Shown piece after piece: positions 1-8,229 of a stretch of 64,000 nt of DNA. The DNA is taken from NCBI GenBank assembly GCA_965203435.1, contig CBDBCU010000001.1:434001-498000 (forward strand), in the 5' to 3' direction. Made by a program: the position numbers and the translations under genes. How positions within the stretch are numbered: the first letter of the stretch is position 1; every line of letters begins with the position of its first letter. The notes beneath the pieces are model-generated. The model did not search any database and was not told the origin of the DNA. It worked only from the letters and a program-made list of their open reading frames with translations. The DNA comes from CBDBCU01 sp965203435 (lineage in GTDB: Bacteria; Chloroflexota; Dehalococcoidia; Lucifugimonadales; UBA3495).

Positions 1-334
1 AGTCGGCTTGGATGTCCACCATCAGCCACTTCGGGTTGTCCGGGGTGCTGCTGGGGTCGTGGAACGGGGACTTTTCATCCCAAGCGGAATGGTCGGGATA
101 GGCCGCCGACACTACCCGGGCCGTTCCTACAACCTCCGGCCGCTTCGGCCATTTGGGGCTGCTGTGGTAGAACAGCAACCCGTCGCCAACCTCGATTTTG
201 TCCCGCATAAGGTTGCGGGCTTGGGCATTGCGGACGCCCATCCAAGCCATAGTGCGATTTTCCGCCGCCAAGAGCTTGTCAAAGTTGTCGTACCTGACAT
301 TGCACTTGAGCAGCCAGTACCGGGTTTCCGCCAT
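1..334 (-). CDS. EVE-domain protein, partial (3' end off the left edge)
   Basis: The first 111 codons are inside the window and the rest lies beyond the left edge. The product starts MAETRYWLLKCN and carries WMGVRNAQARNLM, GDGLLFYHSS and, near the edge, KWLMVDIQ. These steps mark the EVE fold, a PUA-like domain thought to bind modified bases in DNA or RNA. It is a diverged copy of the gene just upstream on the same strand, only six bases away, so the pair looks like a tandem duplication in one transcript. The family is clear; the ligand and role are not. Confidence 0.85.
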   Translation of the reverse strand, partial: MAETRYWLLKCNVRYDNFDKLLAAENRTMAWMGVRNAQARNLMRDKIEVGDGLLFYHSSPKWPKRPEVVGTARVVSAAYPDHSAWDEKSPFHDPSSTPDNPKWLMVDIQAD

Positions 335-340
335 AGACCG

Positions 341-817
341 CTACCCTCCCATCCCCAGGGCTACGATTTCCGCCCAGGCTTCCGGGCTGACCGGCTGAAT
401 GGACAGGCGGACGCCCCGTTTGACCAGCAGCATATCCTGCAACTTGGGGTTGGCTTTGATTTCCTGCAAAGTTACCGGGCGGGCAAACTCCTGCTCGGCC
501 TGGATGTCCACCATCAGCCAGGTGGGATTGGCCGGGTCGCTCTTGGGGTCGTAATACTTGTGGGTCGTATCCCAAGCGTAATAGTCCGGGTAGGCTTCGC
601 GCACTACCCGGGCCGTGCCGACCACCGCCGTGGGCTTGGCGCTGCTGTGGTAAAACAGCACTCCGTCGCCGGCCTGGATTTCGTCCCGCATCATATTGCG
701 AACCTGGTAGTTGCGGACGCCGTCCCATTCGGCGGTCTGCTCAGCCTCGCCCAGCAGGTCGGCGTAGGAATAAGCGCTGGGTTCCGACTTGAACAGCCAG
801 TAGCGTTGTTCGGCCAT
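341..817 (-). CDS. EVE-domain protein
   Basis: The 158-residue product is a single EVE domain of normal length. Visible hallmarks are YWLFKSEPSAYSYADL at the N-terminus, WDGVRNYQVRNMMRD, GDGVLFYHSSAKP, VVGTARVV and PTWLMVDIQ. EVE domains are PUA-like pockets for modified bases and are often found near methylases and restriction genes. Here a second EVE gene follows after six bases and a single-chain restriction-modification enzyme lies 2.6 kb away. A Shine-Dalgarno-like AAGGTGA precedes the ATG. The family assignment is firm; involvement in reading modified DNA is inference. Confidence 0.92.
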   Translation of the reverse strand: MAEQRYWLFKSEPSAYSYADLLGEAEQTAEWDGVRNYQVRNMMRDEIQAGDGVLFYHSSAKPTAVVGTARVVREAYPDYYAWDTTHKYYDPKSDPANPTWLMVDIQAEQEFARPVTLQEIKANPKLQDMLLVKRGVRLSIQPVSPEAWAEIVALGMGG

Positions 818-854
818 AGTTCACCTTTCCCGGTTCTATTCCGGTTGCGGTCTA

Positions 855-887
855 TTCATCCTTCAACAAGTTCAGGATGAGCGGAAT
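855..887. repeat. Short palindromic repeat, family B
   Basis: This copy of a dispersed element has TCATCCTTCAACAAGTTC followed by AGGATGAGCGG. The outer TCATCCT and AGGATGA pair as a hairpin. The same element recurs in at least a dozen intergenic places in this window. It lies between the EVE gene and the P-II gene. Confidence 0.8.
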
Positions 888-944
888 GGATAGGCCACTA
901 CCTGATGAAACCTCGGACGGTTGCACGGCAACCGGGCTGAGGGC

Positions 945-1292
945 TTACAAAGCCCCTTCCCCTTCCTCGCCGGTGCGGATGCGGATGGCGTTAGCCACCG
1001 GGGTGATGAAAATCTTGCCGTCCCCGATGTTGCCGGTGCGGGAGTTGGCAATGATGATGTCCACCGCCCGCTGGGTATCCTCGTCCCGCACCACCGTTTG
1101 CAGCTTGACCTTGGGCAGCATATCCACCACATAGTTGCCGGCCACGCCGCGGGGGCCGTGCAGTTCAATGCCGCGCTGCATCCCCCGCCCGGTGACCTGG
1201 GTTACATTGATGGCCGGCAGCCCGGCGTCGGCCAAGGCGTCTTTGACCACGGTCAGTTTTTCCGGCCGGATGATTGCCTCGATGTTGTTCAT
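945..1292 (-). CDS. P-II family nitrogen regulatory protein
   Basis: P-II proteins are trimeric cytoplasmic sensors of ATP/ADP and 2-oxoglutarate that control nitrogen uptake and assimilation enzymes. The start at 1292 (MNNIEAIIRPEKL) is chosen because a GGGGGG Shine-Dalgarno-like run lies just upstream, and it gives 115 residues, a normal length. Visible motifs are the T-loop region (GRGMQRGIEL to GNYVVDMLPKVKL), RTGNIGDGKIF, the classical nucleotide-binding signature, and the C-terminal RIRTGEEG. In the T-loop the Tyr matching E. coli Tyr51 seems kept, but the one matching Tyr46 is not, and the loop has an extra GPRGVAG stretch. No ammonium transporter is adjacent, so GlnB versus GlnK cannot be decided. 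Confidence 0.93.
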   Translation of the reverse strand: MNNIEAIIRPEKLTVVKDALADAGLPAINVTQVTGRGMQRGIELHGPRGVAGNYVVDMLPKVKLQTVVRDEDTQRAVDIIIANSRTGNIGDGKIFITPVANAIRIRTGEEGEGAL

Positions 1293-1386
1293 AATTCCCC
1301 CCGGCGCGCCGCTTGGGGAAACCGGTTGCTTTCCCATTGCGACCGCGCCCTGATTGACTGGATTATAGCCTAACGAACCCGCCGCT

Positions 1387-1483
1387 GTCATTCCCGGGAA
1401 AACGGGAATCCGGCGGCCGCGGCTTTTCTGGATTCCCGCTTACGCGGGAATGACGGTTTCTATTCGCGGGAACGACGGTTTCC
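1387..1483. repeat. Palindromic repeat, family A
   Basis: This is a copy of the ATTCCCGCTTACGCGGGAAT palindrome family. The left part (CATTCCCGGGAAAACGGGAA) and right part (GATTCCCGCTTACGCGGGAA followed by TGACGG) face each other, and a shortened third unit follows at about 1463-1480. It lies between the P-II gene and the acyl-CoA ligase. Confidence 0.8.
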
Positions 1484-1525
1484 ATAGGCGGTTGCCCCAG
1501 AGCCGGAACTGCGCCGCCCCCCAGC

Positions 1526-3172
1526 CTAGCGCAACCGAATCCCGGCGGCTTCCCGGTCAAAGCAACCCTCTAGCAGGTTTTCCCGTTCCTGGCGCAGCAG
1601 GTCTTTCCGCACCCGTAGGCTGGGCGTCCGCGGCAGTTCCTCCCGCACTTCCAGATAGCGCGGCACCTTGAAATAGGCCAAATGGTCGGCGCACCAATGG
1701 AGGATTTGCGCCGGGTCAATAGCCTGGCCCGGCCGGGGCGTCACATACGCCTTGACTTCATCCTCCCCCAATTCCGAGGGTACGGCGATGACCGCGCAGT
1801 CCAGGGCCGAGGGATGCCGCTTGATTACTTCCTCCACTTCCTGGGAGGATATATTTTCGCCCCGCCGCCGGATAACATCCTTTTTGCGGTCCACGAAGTA
1901 AAGGTAGCCCTCGCCATCCTGCCAGCCCAGATCCCCGGTATGCAGCCAACCAGCGCGCAGGGCCAGGGCGGTCTGTTCCGGATTGCGCCAGTAGCCGGGC
2001 ATCACCGCCGGATTTTTGATGGCAATTTCCCCGACGCAGTCCAGGCCCAGCGGCTGCCCGGCATCATCCACAATGCGGATTTCGTTGACAAAGCGGGCGT
2101 CCGGATGCCGTCGCGGCCGGCCCGAGGAATTGGCCCGCCGCGGTTCGCCAATCCCCTCAATCGTCCCGTAGCAGGTTTCGGTCATCCCGAATCCGACGAT
2201 GATGGCGGGGCCAAAGCGTTCCTGAAAGGCTTGCAGAAACTCCGGGGGAAAGGCCGGAGAGCCGTAAAACAGGCGCACCTGATTATCCCGGTCGGCCGGC
2301 GTGGGCGGCTGTTTCGCCAATACCGGCATCATCATTCCGATAAAGTTGACCACCGTGGCCCCGGCTTGCCGCGCCTGGGCCCAGAACCGGGAGGCGCTGA
2401 ACCGCTCGGCCACAATCAGAGTAGCCCCGGCGGCCAGAGTTCCCATCGTGGAATAGTATTGGGCGTTGGCGTGAAAGAAGGGCAGGCAAGTAAAAAAGCG
2501 GTCTTGCGGAGTGGCCGCCGTCCAGGATGCAAAGCCCTGGCCGGCGGCCACATACATTTTATGGGTCACCTGAACGCCCTTGGGATGGCCGGTAGTGCCG
2601 GAGGTATAGACCAGCATGGCGGTATCCTCCGGGGAAACTTCCGGATCGCCGGCGCTGACGGCAGCCCCGGCCAAGGCATCCGCAAAGTTGACCCAGCCGC
2701 CAGCCGGGGCCGGTTCAGCATCATCGTCATCGGCCACCACCAGCAGCCGCTGGGTCAGGCCGGGCGTTAAATCCGCCGCGGCGGCGGCTACGGCAGACAG
2801 GGATTGATGGGCTACGATAGCTTTGGCGGCAGCGTCTTGCAGGATAAAGGCGGTTTCATCGCGCTTGTAGGCGGTGTTGACCGGAACGCTGATCGCCCCC
2901 AGCAGGGCCAAGCCAAACCAGCAGTAAAGAAACTCCGGGCCATTGGGCAGCAAGAGGCATACCCGGTCGCCGCGGCCGATAGCCAATTCCTGAAACATCC
3001 CGGCGGCCTGCCGCGCCCGGCGGTGGAACTCCCGGTAAGTCAAAACCGTCCCGGCGATTTCCACAAAGGTTTGGTCCGGATTGCGCTCGGCCGCCCGTTC
3101 CAGAAACTCCCCTAAGGACATTTCCCACATCAAGCGGCGGGCATCCGCCGGCCCGGTAATAGTTGCCGCCAT
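1526..3172 (-). CDS. AMP-dependent acyl-CoA ligase (CaiC-like)
   Basis: This 548-residue enzyme belongs to the acyl-adenylate-forming superfamily, which activates a carboxylate with ATP and transfers it to CoA. The P-loop-like motif YTSGTTGHPKGV, the adenine-binding GFGMTETCYGT, the hinge region WLHTGDLGW with DRKKDVIRRRGENIS, and EVEEVIKRHP are all in place. The C-terminal motif that normally supplies the adenylation lysine (PxTxxGK) reads LPRTPSLRVRK, so Arg occupies the lysine position and a lysine follows three residues later. Overall it resembles carnitine/crotonobetaine-CoA ligases and related enzymes, but the substrate cannot be told. With the thiolases in this window it fits acid or steroid side-chain degradation, which is inference. 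Confidence 0.9.
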   Translation of the reverse strand: MAATITGPADARRLMWEMSLGEFLERAAERNPDQTFVEIAGTVLTYREFHRRARQAAGMFQELAIGRGDRVCLLLPNGPEFLYCWFGLALLGAISVPVNTAYKRDETAFILQDAAAKAIVAHQSLSAVAAAAADLTPGLTQRLLVVADDDDAEPAPAGGWVNFADALAGAAVSAGDPEVSPEDTAMLVYTSGTTGHPKGVQVTHKMYVAAGQGFASWTAATPQDRFFTCLPFFHANAQYYSTMGTLAAGATLIVAERFSASRFWAQARQAGATVVNFIGMMMPVLAKQPPTPADRDNQVRLFYGSPAFPPEFLQAFQERFGPAIIVGFGMTETCYGTIEGIGEPRRANSSGRPRRHPDARFVNEIRIVDDAGQPLGLDCVGEIAIKNPAVMPGYWRNPEQTALALRAGWLHTGDLGWQDGEGYLYFVDRKKDVIRRRGENISSQEVEEVIKRHPSALDCAVIAVPSELGEDEVKAYVTPRPGQAIDPAQILHWCADHLAYFKVPRYLEVREELPRTPSLRVRKDLLRQERENLLEGCFDREAAGIRLR

Positions 3173-3337
3173 AACTGCATTCCGCTTTCCGCTGTCGGAT
3201 AAAGCCCCGCCCGGCTTTCCGCCGTTAAACCTATCACGGGGTTAAGGGGCGGTCAATAGGGAGGGGGCGGGACAAGCTCCGTTCTATGGCGGCGTACAGC
3301 GAAGTTTAATGAATTCTCAGAAATGACGCTACGCTTA

Positions 3338-3365
3338 TTGACAGGCATTGCGGTTTGTTTATAAC
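3338..3365 (+). promoter_or_regulatory. Sigma-70 type promoter of the single-chain R-M gene
   Basis: TTGACA at 3338-3343 and TATAAC at 3360-3365 are separated by 16 bases, a near-consensus pair. Transcription would start near 3372, about 30 bases before the ATG at 3402. This argues against the in-frame TTG at 3348, which lies inside the promoter. Confidence 0.75.
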
Positions 3366-3401
3366 CTCTTAAATCATCCAATCCTACGCAGCGGGGAAGT
3401 A

Positions 3402-5582
3402 ATGGAAACCGAAGCGGAAGCCCGCCACGACCGGATAGACCCTTGGCTGAAGTCTTTGGGTTGGTGGGAACAGGGAAACAAGGTAACCCTTGAACGGGTT
3501 GACCTGCCCAAAGAACGGTCCACCAAAGTAGAGCCCGACTATGCCCTCTACATCGACGGTCTAGCCGGATGCGTAGGCATCGTCGAGGCCAAAAAGAAAA
3601 ACATCAGCCTGGACAAAGCCCTGGAGCAGGCGCTGGGCTATGTCAAAGACCTTCGCACCGTCAGCAGTCCAACCATCGTGGCCTTCGCCACTGATGGCAT
3701 CGCGACCCGAGCCGCCTGGTACGACGGCAGCCCCTTGCAAATCAACGGCGAGGAAATTCGGGGGTTGTTGGCGCCCCGGGTGATAAGGCAATTCCTTGAA
3801 GCCGGGACGCCGCATCTGGTCCGGGGCGAGGCGCCGCGCAACAGCCAAGCGATGGTAGGCTTGTTTAAGCGGGCCTCGCGCATCCTTCGCAAAGAGGGCC
3901 TAATCAACTTGGATGCCCTCGTTGAGTTCTCTAATCTTCTCTTTATCAAAATCCTGACTGAACTCTACGATGAGGGACAACGGGCAACGGCTCCCCCAGT
4001 GCGTTGGGCGGCTCTGGCCTCCAAAGCCGGCGTTAGCTTGCTTGCCGACTACCGGCAAGCAGTCGACACTATGCGGCAACATTATGCCGGAACCTTCAGC
4101 GAGACCAAAATCCAGGACGCCGCCACTTTGGATCAGCTGGTGCAATTGGTTGATCGCTGGTCCTTCGTGGATGCCCCGGCCGACATTAAGGGCGAAGCCT
4201 ACGAATACTTCCTGCGGGAATACAACAAAGGCAAAAGCCCCCTGGGGCAACACTTTACCGCCCGCCACATCATTCGCGCTATGGTGGCCCTGCTGGACCC
4301 CAAATATGGCGAGACCATATATGACCCGTTCTGCGGAACGGCGGGTATGTTGATCGAGGCTCTCCAATCCATCCGCCGGGCCAACCCGGAAAAAGGGCTG
4401 GACAATACTTTGTCCGAGCATACCTGCTTTGGCGGGGAAATTTCCGCGTCGGCGCAGACGGCCAAGATGAATATGATCCTGGCCGGCGATGGCAACAGCG
4501 GCATTGCCCGGATTGACTCCCTGTCTCCCGAGGCCGCCCGGGAACACCACGGGCAGCGGGATGTAGTATTGACCAACATTCCCTTTTCCACCACCGAAGA
4601 GTTGGGTTACATCCGGCATTGCCTGGAGTCCGTCAAACCGGCGCGGTCGGGGCGGTTCGCCGTCATTGTTCCGGAGCGGTTCCTGGACAGCGCGAGCCCT
4701 CAATATGTCGCGTTGCGCCGGGAACTGGTGCAGCAGTGGAATATCCGCCGGGTGGTATCGCTGCCCCGGGAAGTTTTCCGCGGCATAACCTCGGCCAAAA
4801 CGAGTTTCATCTATGCCATCCGCGGCGAGGGCCAGGGCAATCCCCGGGTGCCTTACTTTGCAGTAGAAAACGACGGTCTCACCAAGGCAACGCGCCGGAT
4901 GCCCTTGCCCGGCCGGAACGACCTGGATCGCTTGCTGGAAAATCGGTTTGAGGACGCCGACTGCGTGATGTTGCATCCCGCGGAAGCCAATGGTTTCCTC
5001 CTCCGGCCGCCCCAAGACAATATCATTGTCTCCGGCCAATACCCCACCGCACCCTTAGGCGCGGTGGCTAAAGAAACCCTCCGATTTATCACTGTCACCG
5101 ACGATATGGAGGTCTTTGAACCTGGATTCCGGATGGACGGCCCCCTCCGGGTCCTGCATCTGAAAGAGACCAAGCCCGGTTATAACACCGCCGGCAAAAA
5201 ACGGCGTAAAATCCTTGCCGGCGACTTGGTCGTCAGCCGCCTCCACACCCAAAACGGTATGTTCGCCATTGCCGACCGGGAATACCACGCCACCGAAACT
5301 TTTATGACTTTGGCCGTGGATACCACCCAAGTCAATCCGCAATTCCTGGTCCTTTCGCTGAACGCCGTAGCCGCGCAGATGAGCCGCGTGGATACCACCG
5401 GGCGCGAGCAGTATGACAAGAAGGACATCCTAGAACTGCCCCTTGCGCTGCCGCCACGGGCCGTCCAGGAGGCCCTTGCCGACGAATGGCAGGAAGCAGT
5501 GGCGTCTTACTACGCGGCGCAAAACCGCGTGCTGGACCTCCAGAATGGCCTGCTCAACCAACTTCAAGAGCCGGTTAGCTAA
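3402..5582 (+). CDS. Single-chain restriction-modification enzyme: HSDR_N nuclease, N6-adenine methylase, recognition domain
   Basis: The 726-residue protein joins three modules. Residues 1-140 resemble the nuclease region of type I HsdR, with a PD-(D/E)XK core (VEPDYALYIDG, then GIVEAKKKN). Residues about 150-480 are HsdM-like: a helical domain, GQHFTARHIIRAMV, the SAM-binding DPFCGTAGML and catalytic TNIPFS (NIPF where NPPF/Y is usual). Residues about 500-726 look like one HsdS target-recognition domain with a C-terminal helix. No helicase, HsdR or HsdS gene is adjacent. The order nuclease-methylase-recognition is that of type IIG/IIL enzymes, built here from type I parts. ATG 3402 is chosen because GGGGAAG precedes it and a near-consensus promoter overlaps the alternative TTG. 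Solitary action is inferred. Confidence 0.85.
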   Translation: METEAEARHDRIDPWLKSLGWWEQGNKVTLERVDLPKERSTKVEPDYALYIDGLAGCVGIVEAKKKNISLDKALEQALGYVKDLRTVSSPTIVAFATDGIATRAAWYDGSPLQINGEEIRGLLAPRVIRQFLEAGTPHLVRGEAPRNSQAMVGLFKRASRILRKEGLINLDALVEFSNLLFIKILTELYDEGQRATAPPVRWAALASKAGVSLLADYRQAVDTMRQHYAGTFSETKIQDAATLDQLVQLVDRWSFVDAPADIKGEAYEYFLREYNKGKSPLGQHFTARHIIRAMVALLDPKYGETIYDPFCGTAGMLIEALQSIRRANPEKGLDNTLSEHTCFGGEISASAQTAKMNMILAGDGNSGIARIDSLSPEAAREHHGQRDVVLTNIPFSTTEELGYIRHCLESVKPARSGRFAVIVPERFLDSASPQYVALRRELVQQWNIRRVVSLPREVFRGITSAKTSFIYAIRGEGQGNPRVPYFAVENDGLTKATRRMPLPGRNDLDRLLENRFEDADCVMLHPAEANGFLLRPPQDNIIVSGQYPTAPLGAVAKETLRFITVTDDMEVFEPGFRMDGPLRVLHLKETKPGYNTAGKKRRKILAGDLVVSRLHTQNGMFAIADREYHATETFMTLAVDTTQVNPQFLVLSLNAVAAQMSRVDTTGREQYDKKDILELPLALPPRAVQEALADEWQEAVASYYAAQNRVLDLQNGLLNQLQEPVS

Positions 5583-5756
5583 CCGGATTATTGCCCCAGC
5601 CCTCGCATTCCCGCAGCTTGGGCCCTAACAGGAAACGACGGCCAAGCTAACCGTCCGAGACTATCACCGTTGACAGTCCGCATTGCGCCGCAATTGATGG
5701 GGTGCGGGGTATTCATCCCGGCAAGAGGCTCAGGATGGCTTGGCCGGTTAAACCGG

Positions 5757-5915
5757 CTACAACCCGCAGAGGTAAAGCAACCGGAGTAGCCACTTGGGTT
5801 CGCTGATACCCGAGGCTACCGACGCGCAAGCGGCGTCATTCCAAGTAGGCACCAGCAACAGGAAGCCGACCAGCAAAATAAGGAAAATCCCTACGCCCAC
5901 CGCGCCTTGAACCAT
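5757..5915 (-). CDS. Small single-pass membrane protein (52 aa)
   Basis: A strong AGGAGG lies seven bases before the ATG at 5915. The reading frame gives MVQGAVGVGIFLILLVGFLL and onward for 52 residues, ending WLLRLLYLCGL. Residues 8-22 form one hydrophobic segment. It starts 18 bases after the 83-residue membrane protein gene on the same strand, so the two are probably co-transcribed. I do not recognise the family. The ribosome-binding site and the hydrophobic profile support a real gene. Confidence 0.6.
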   Translation of the reverse strand: MVQGAVGVGIFLILLVGFLLLVPTWNDAACASVASGISEPKWLLRLLYLCGL

Positions 5916-5933
5916 AATGAAACCTCCTGAATC

Positions 5934-6185
5934 CTATCGCTTAAACTCCTTGAGAGACGCCACCAGCAGGCTCCAATGCTTATGCACTTGCTGAAATCCG
6001 GCATACAGGCCAAAGGTCGCCAGCCCCATACTCAGCCAAAAGATAACGGCCAAGGGGTTAACGATGCCTTGCCGCAACCCCAAGGGAATCCACAGGGCAA
6101 GGATTACCTGCAACACGGCCAGAATCAAGCACCACAGAGCTACTATCGCCACTTCGGAGAAAGTTACCCGGATTTTCCTCAGCAA
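5934..6185 (-). CDS. Small two-pass membrane protein (83 aa)
   Basis: The 83-residue product has two predicted membrane helices, about residues 11-33 (VAIVALWCLILAVLQVILAL) and 43-63 (PLAVIFWLSMGLATFGLYAG). They are flanked by basic ends: MLRKIR at the start and SLKEFKR at the end. The next gene downstream is a 52-residue one-helix protein with its own AGGAGG site. No family is recognised and no function can be given. The pair may form a small membrane complex, which is speculation. Confidence 0.6.
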   Translation of the reverse strand: MLRKIRVTFSEVAIVALWCLILAVLQVILALWIPLGLRQGIVNPLAVIFWLSMGLATFGLYAGFQQVHKHWSLLVASLKEFKR

Positions 6186-6374
6186 AAGGCTAACCTCTTA
6201 TGGCGTCGTCCTCGGATTTGCTGTCTCTATCATACCCCCTTGCAGTCAGTTAAAGCAACGCGGATGAATATATGCCGCCCTTCCGTTCCGGTGGAAAACC
6301 TTTAGTTGACAGCGGCGGGCCGCTGCATTAACCTGAAAGCCCTTTCCGCTATCCTATGCTGGGCGGGTTATGCG

Positions 6375-6833
6375 GTGACTTCAGCAGTCGAGAATACTGA
6401 AATTGCGCCGGTTTCGGTGGATGCCGGGCGGCTGCGGCTTACCGACCCGGCCGGGGCCGCCGGGGTGCTGCTGGGGATGCGCTGCCGGGATTGCGGCGTC
6501 TATCTGTTCGGCCCGGCGGTCTTTTGCCCGGCCTGCACCGCCGCCGACCTGGAATCGGTAGAGTTAAGCCGCCAGGGGACGCTTTACAGCTATACCATCG
6601 TCCGGGTGCCGCCAGCCGGTTGGCCCGGCCCGGTTCCTTATGCGCTGGGGGAAGTGGAATTGCCCGAAGGCCCCCATATTCTGGCGGAAGTGGTTGAATG
6701 CCCGGAGGGGGAATTGGCGATCGGGCTGGCGGTAGAGTTGGCAATGCAGCCGGTAACAGCCGCCGATTCCGGCCCGACCCGCATTGTCTATAAGTGGCGG
6801 CCGGCCGCCGGCGGGAAAGGAGCAGCGCCGTGA
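6375..6833 (+). CDS. DUF35 OB-fold / zinc-ribbon acyl-CoA-associated protein
   Basis: DUF35 proteins have a rubredoxin-like zinc ribbon followed by an OB fold. They dock onto thiolases or thiolase-like enzymes, helping bind or channel CoA thioesters. The ribbon is visible as CRDC and CPAC separated by 13 residues, then the OB-fold strands (GTLYSYTIVRVPPAGWPGPVPY, split here as GTLYSYTIVRV and PPAGWPGPVPY). The GTG at 6375 gives 152 residues. A TTG at 6306 is in frame but would add 23 residues unlike the family. The stop codon overlaps the GTG start of the thiolase gene, so the two are translationally coupled and very likely form one complex. Confidence 0.85.
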   Translation: MTSAVENTEIAPVSVDAGRLRLTDPAGAAGVLLGMRCRDCGVYLFGPAVFCPACTAADLESVELSRQGTLYSYTIVRVPPAGWPGPVPYALGEVELPEGPHILAEVVECPEGELAIGLAVELAMQPVTAADSGPTRIVYKWRPAAGGKGAAP

Positions 6834-7984
6834 CTCAGTTCAAGCCCGGCCGGGAAGTGGCCGTCGTCGGCGTGGGCCTGCATCCCTTTGGCCGCTTTCC
6901 GGGGAAAGACTTGGCGACTCTGGCCCGGGCGGCGGTCGTGGCCGCCCTGCACGACGGCGGCGTCCGTTGGCGGGATATTCCGGTAGCCTATTTCGGCCAT
7001 GTCTATTATCAAGGGATGTCGGTGGGGGAAACGGCCCTCGGCGGCTTGGGGCTGACCGGCATTCCCATTGTCAATGTGGAAAATGCCTGTTCCAGCGGCT
7101 CGACCGCCTTTTGGCAAGCCTATTGGGGCATTGCGGCCGGGGTTTATGACCTGGCCCTGGCCTTTGGCGCGGAAAAGGTGCCGAGCGGCCCGGTAACGGT
7201 TACCGCCGCGGACAGCCCGGAGCGGTTTATCGGCGGCGACCACATGATGGCCGGCTATGCCCTGCGGATGCGCCGCTATATGGCGGAAACCGGCGCGCCG
7301 GCCAGGGCTCTGGCCCAGGTGGCGGTCAAAGCCCGGCAGAACGCCGCCCTCAATCCCTACGCCCACCGCAAACAGACCTTTACCGTGGCCGAGGCCCTGG
7401 CCTCCCGCCCCATTGCCGACCCTTTGACCCTGTATCAGTGCTGCCCGACCAGCGAAGGGGCCGCCGCCGCCATTCTCTGCGCCCGGGAAGCCCTGGGCCG
7501 CTATGGATTGGACGCGTCCCGGGCCATCCGGGTAGCGGCCGCTACTTTGACCTCCGGCAACTACAACGGGCGGGGCAGCGACCATTCCGCGTTCAGTCCC
7601 TACCGCACCGAGCCGGCGGCCTTGGCGGCTTACGAAATGAGCGGCTTGGGGCCGGAGGAAGTCAACCTGGCGCAGGTTCACGATGCCGCTACAATCGGCG
7701 AGTTGCAGCAGATTGAAGCCTTGGGCCTGACCCCAAGGGGCGCGGCGTGGCAGGCTACCGTCGCCGGCCGCACTGCTTTGACCGGGGATATTCCGGTCAA
7801 CACCGATGGCGGCCTGCTGGCCATGGGGCATCCCTTTGGCGCTACCGGCATCCGCATGGTTCACGAAACGATTACCCAGCTGCGCGGCGAGGCCGGCCCT
7901 CGGCAGGTAGCGGCAGCTAAAGTTGGCTTGGCCCAATGCTCCGGGGCCGGGGATGTAACCACCGTGCAGATTTTCACCCGGTAA
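6830..7984 (+). CDS. Thiolase-family protein (SCP-x / lipid-transfer type)
   Basis: The GTG start at 6830 overlaps the stop of the DUF35 gene and has AGGAG seven bases upstream, giving 384 residues. The thiolase fold is shown by NVENACSSGS with the nucleophile Cys87, VHDAATIGELQQIEALG, NTDGGLLAMGHPFGATG, and QCSGAGDVTTVQIF at the C-terminus. Such SCP-x-like thiolases pair with DUF35 proteins in sterol side-chain and fatty-acyl degradation or in aldol/retro-aldol steps. The partner gene, start-stop overlap and conserved residues all support a two-subunit enzyme. The true substrate is unknown. Confidence 0.88.
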   Translation: MTQFKPGREVAVVGVGLHPFGRFPGKDLATLARAAVVAALHDGGVRWRDIPVAYFGHVYYQGMSVGETALGGLGLTGIPIVNVENACSSGSTAFWQAYWGIAAGVYDLALAFGAEKVPSGPVTVTAADSPERFIGGDHMMAGYALRMRRYMAETGAPARALAQVAVKARQNAALNPYAHRKQTFTVAEALASRPIADPLTLYQCCPTSEGAAAAILCAREALGRYGLDASRAIRVAAATLTSGNYNGRGSDHSAFSPYRTEPAALAAYEMSGLGPEEVNLAQVHDAATIGELQQIEALGLTPRGAAWQATVAGRTALTGDIPVNTDGGLLAMGHPFGATGIRMVHETITQLRGEAGPRQVAAAKVGLAQCSGAGDVTTVQIFTR

Positions 7985-8000
7985 GCGGGGCGTTAGCGAT

Positions 8001-8229
8001 AGGCAGGGATGTTATGCCGGCTTTCCGAGGTTTCCGCTCATCCTGAACTGGTTGCAGGATGAAAACGGCGGAAACGGCGGGGATGCCCGGAACGACAGCA
8101 ACAGGCAGGGAAAATTATGCCGGCTTTCCTCAGTTTCCGATCATCCTGAACTGGTTGAAGGATGAAAACGGCGGAAACGACGGGAGGCCCGGAACACCAG
8201 CAATAGGCAGGAACGCTATGCCGGCTTTC
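8001..8229 (+). repeat. 102-bp tandem repeat (two full copies and a partial third)
   Basis: AGGCAGG followed by a spacer and TATGCCGGCTTTCC begins at 8001, 8103 and 8205, an exact period of 102 bases. The first two units also contain a family B palindrome (TCATCCTGAACTGGTTG, then CAGGATGA or AAGGATGA). The third unit runs into the start codon of the gene at 8218, so both upstream copies duplicate that gene's ribosome-binding site and first codons. Confidence 0.85.

Noticed and set aside
1682..2770. Long plus-strand frame opposite the acyl-CoA ligase
   Set aside because: Composition and lack of motifs mark it as a shadow of the ligase gene.
3348..3401. TTG start adding 18 residues to the R-M enzyme
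   Set aside because: It lies within a TTGACA-16-TATAAC promoter, while the ATG at 3402 has a ribosome-binding site.
3900..5039. Long open frame (379 codons) on the minus strand inside the R-M gene
   Set aside because: It is antisense to a protein with clear domains, has no family resemblance, and such frames are common in high-GC DNA.
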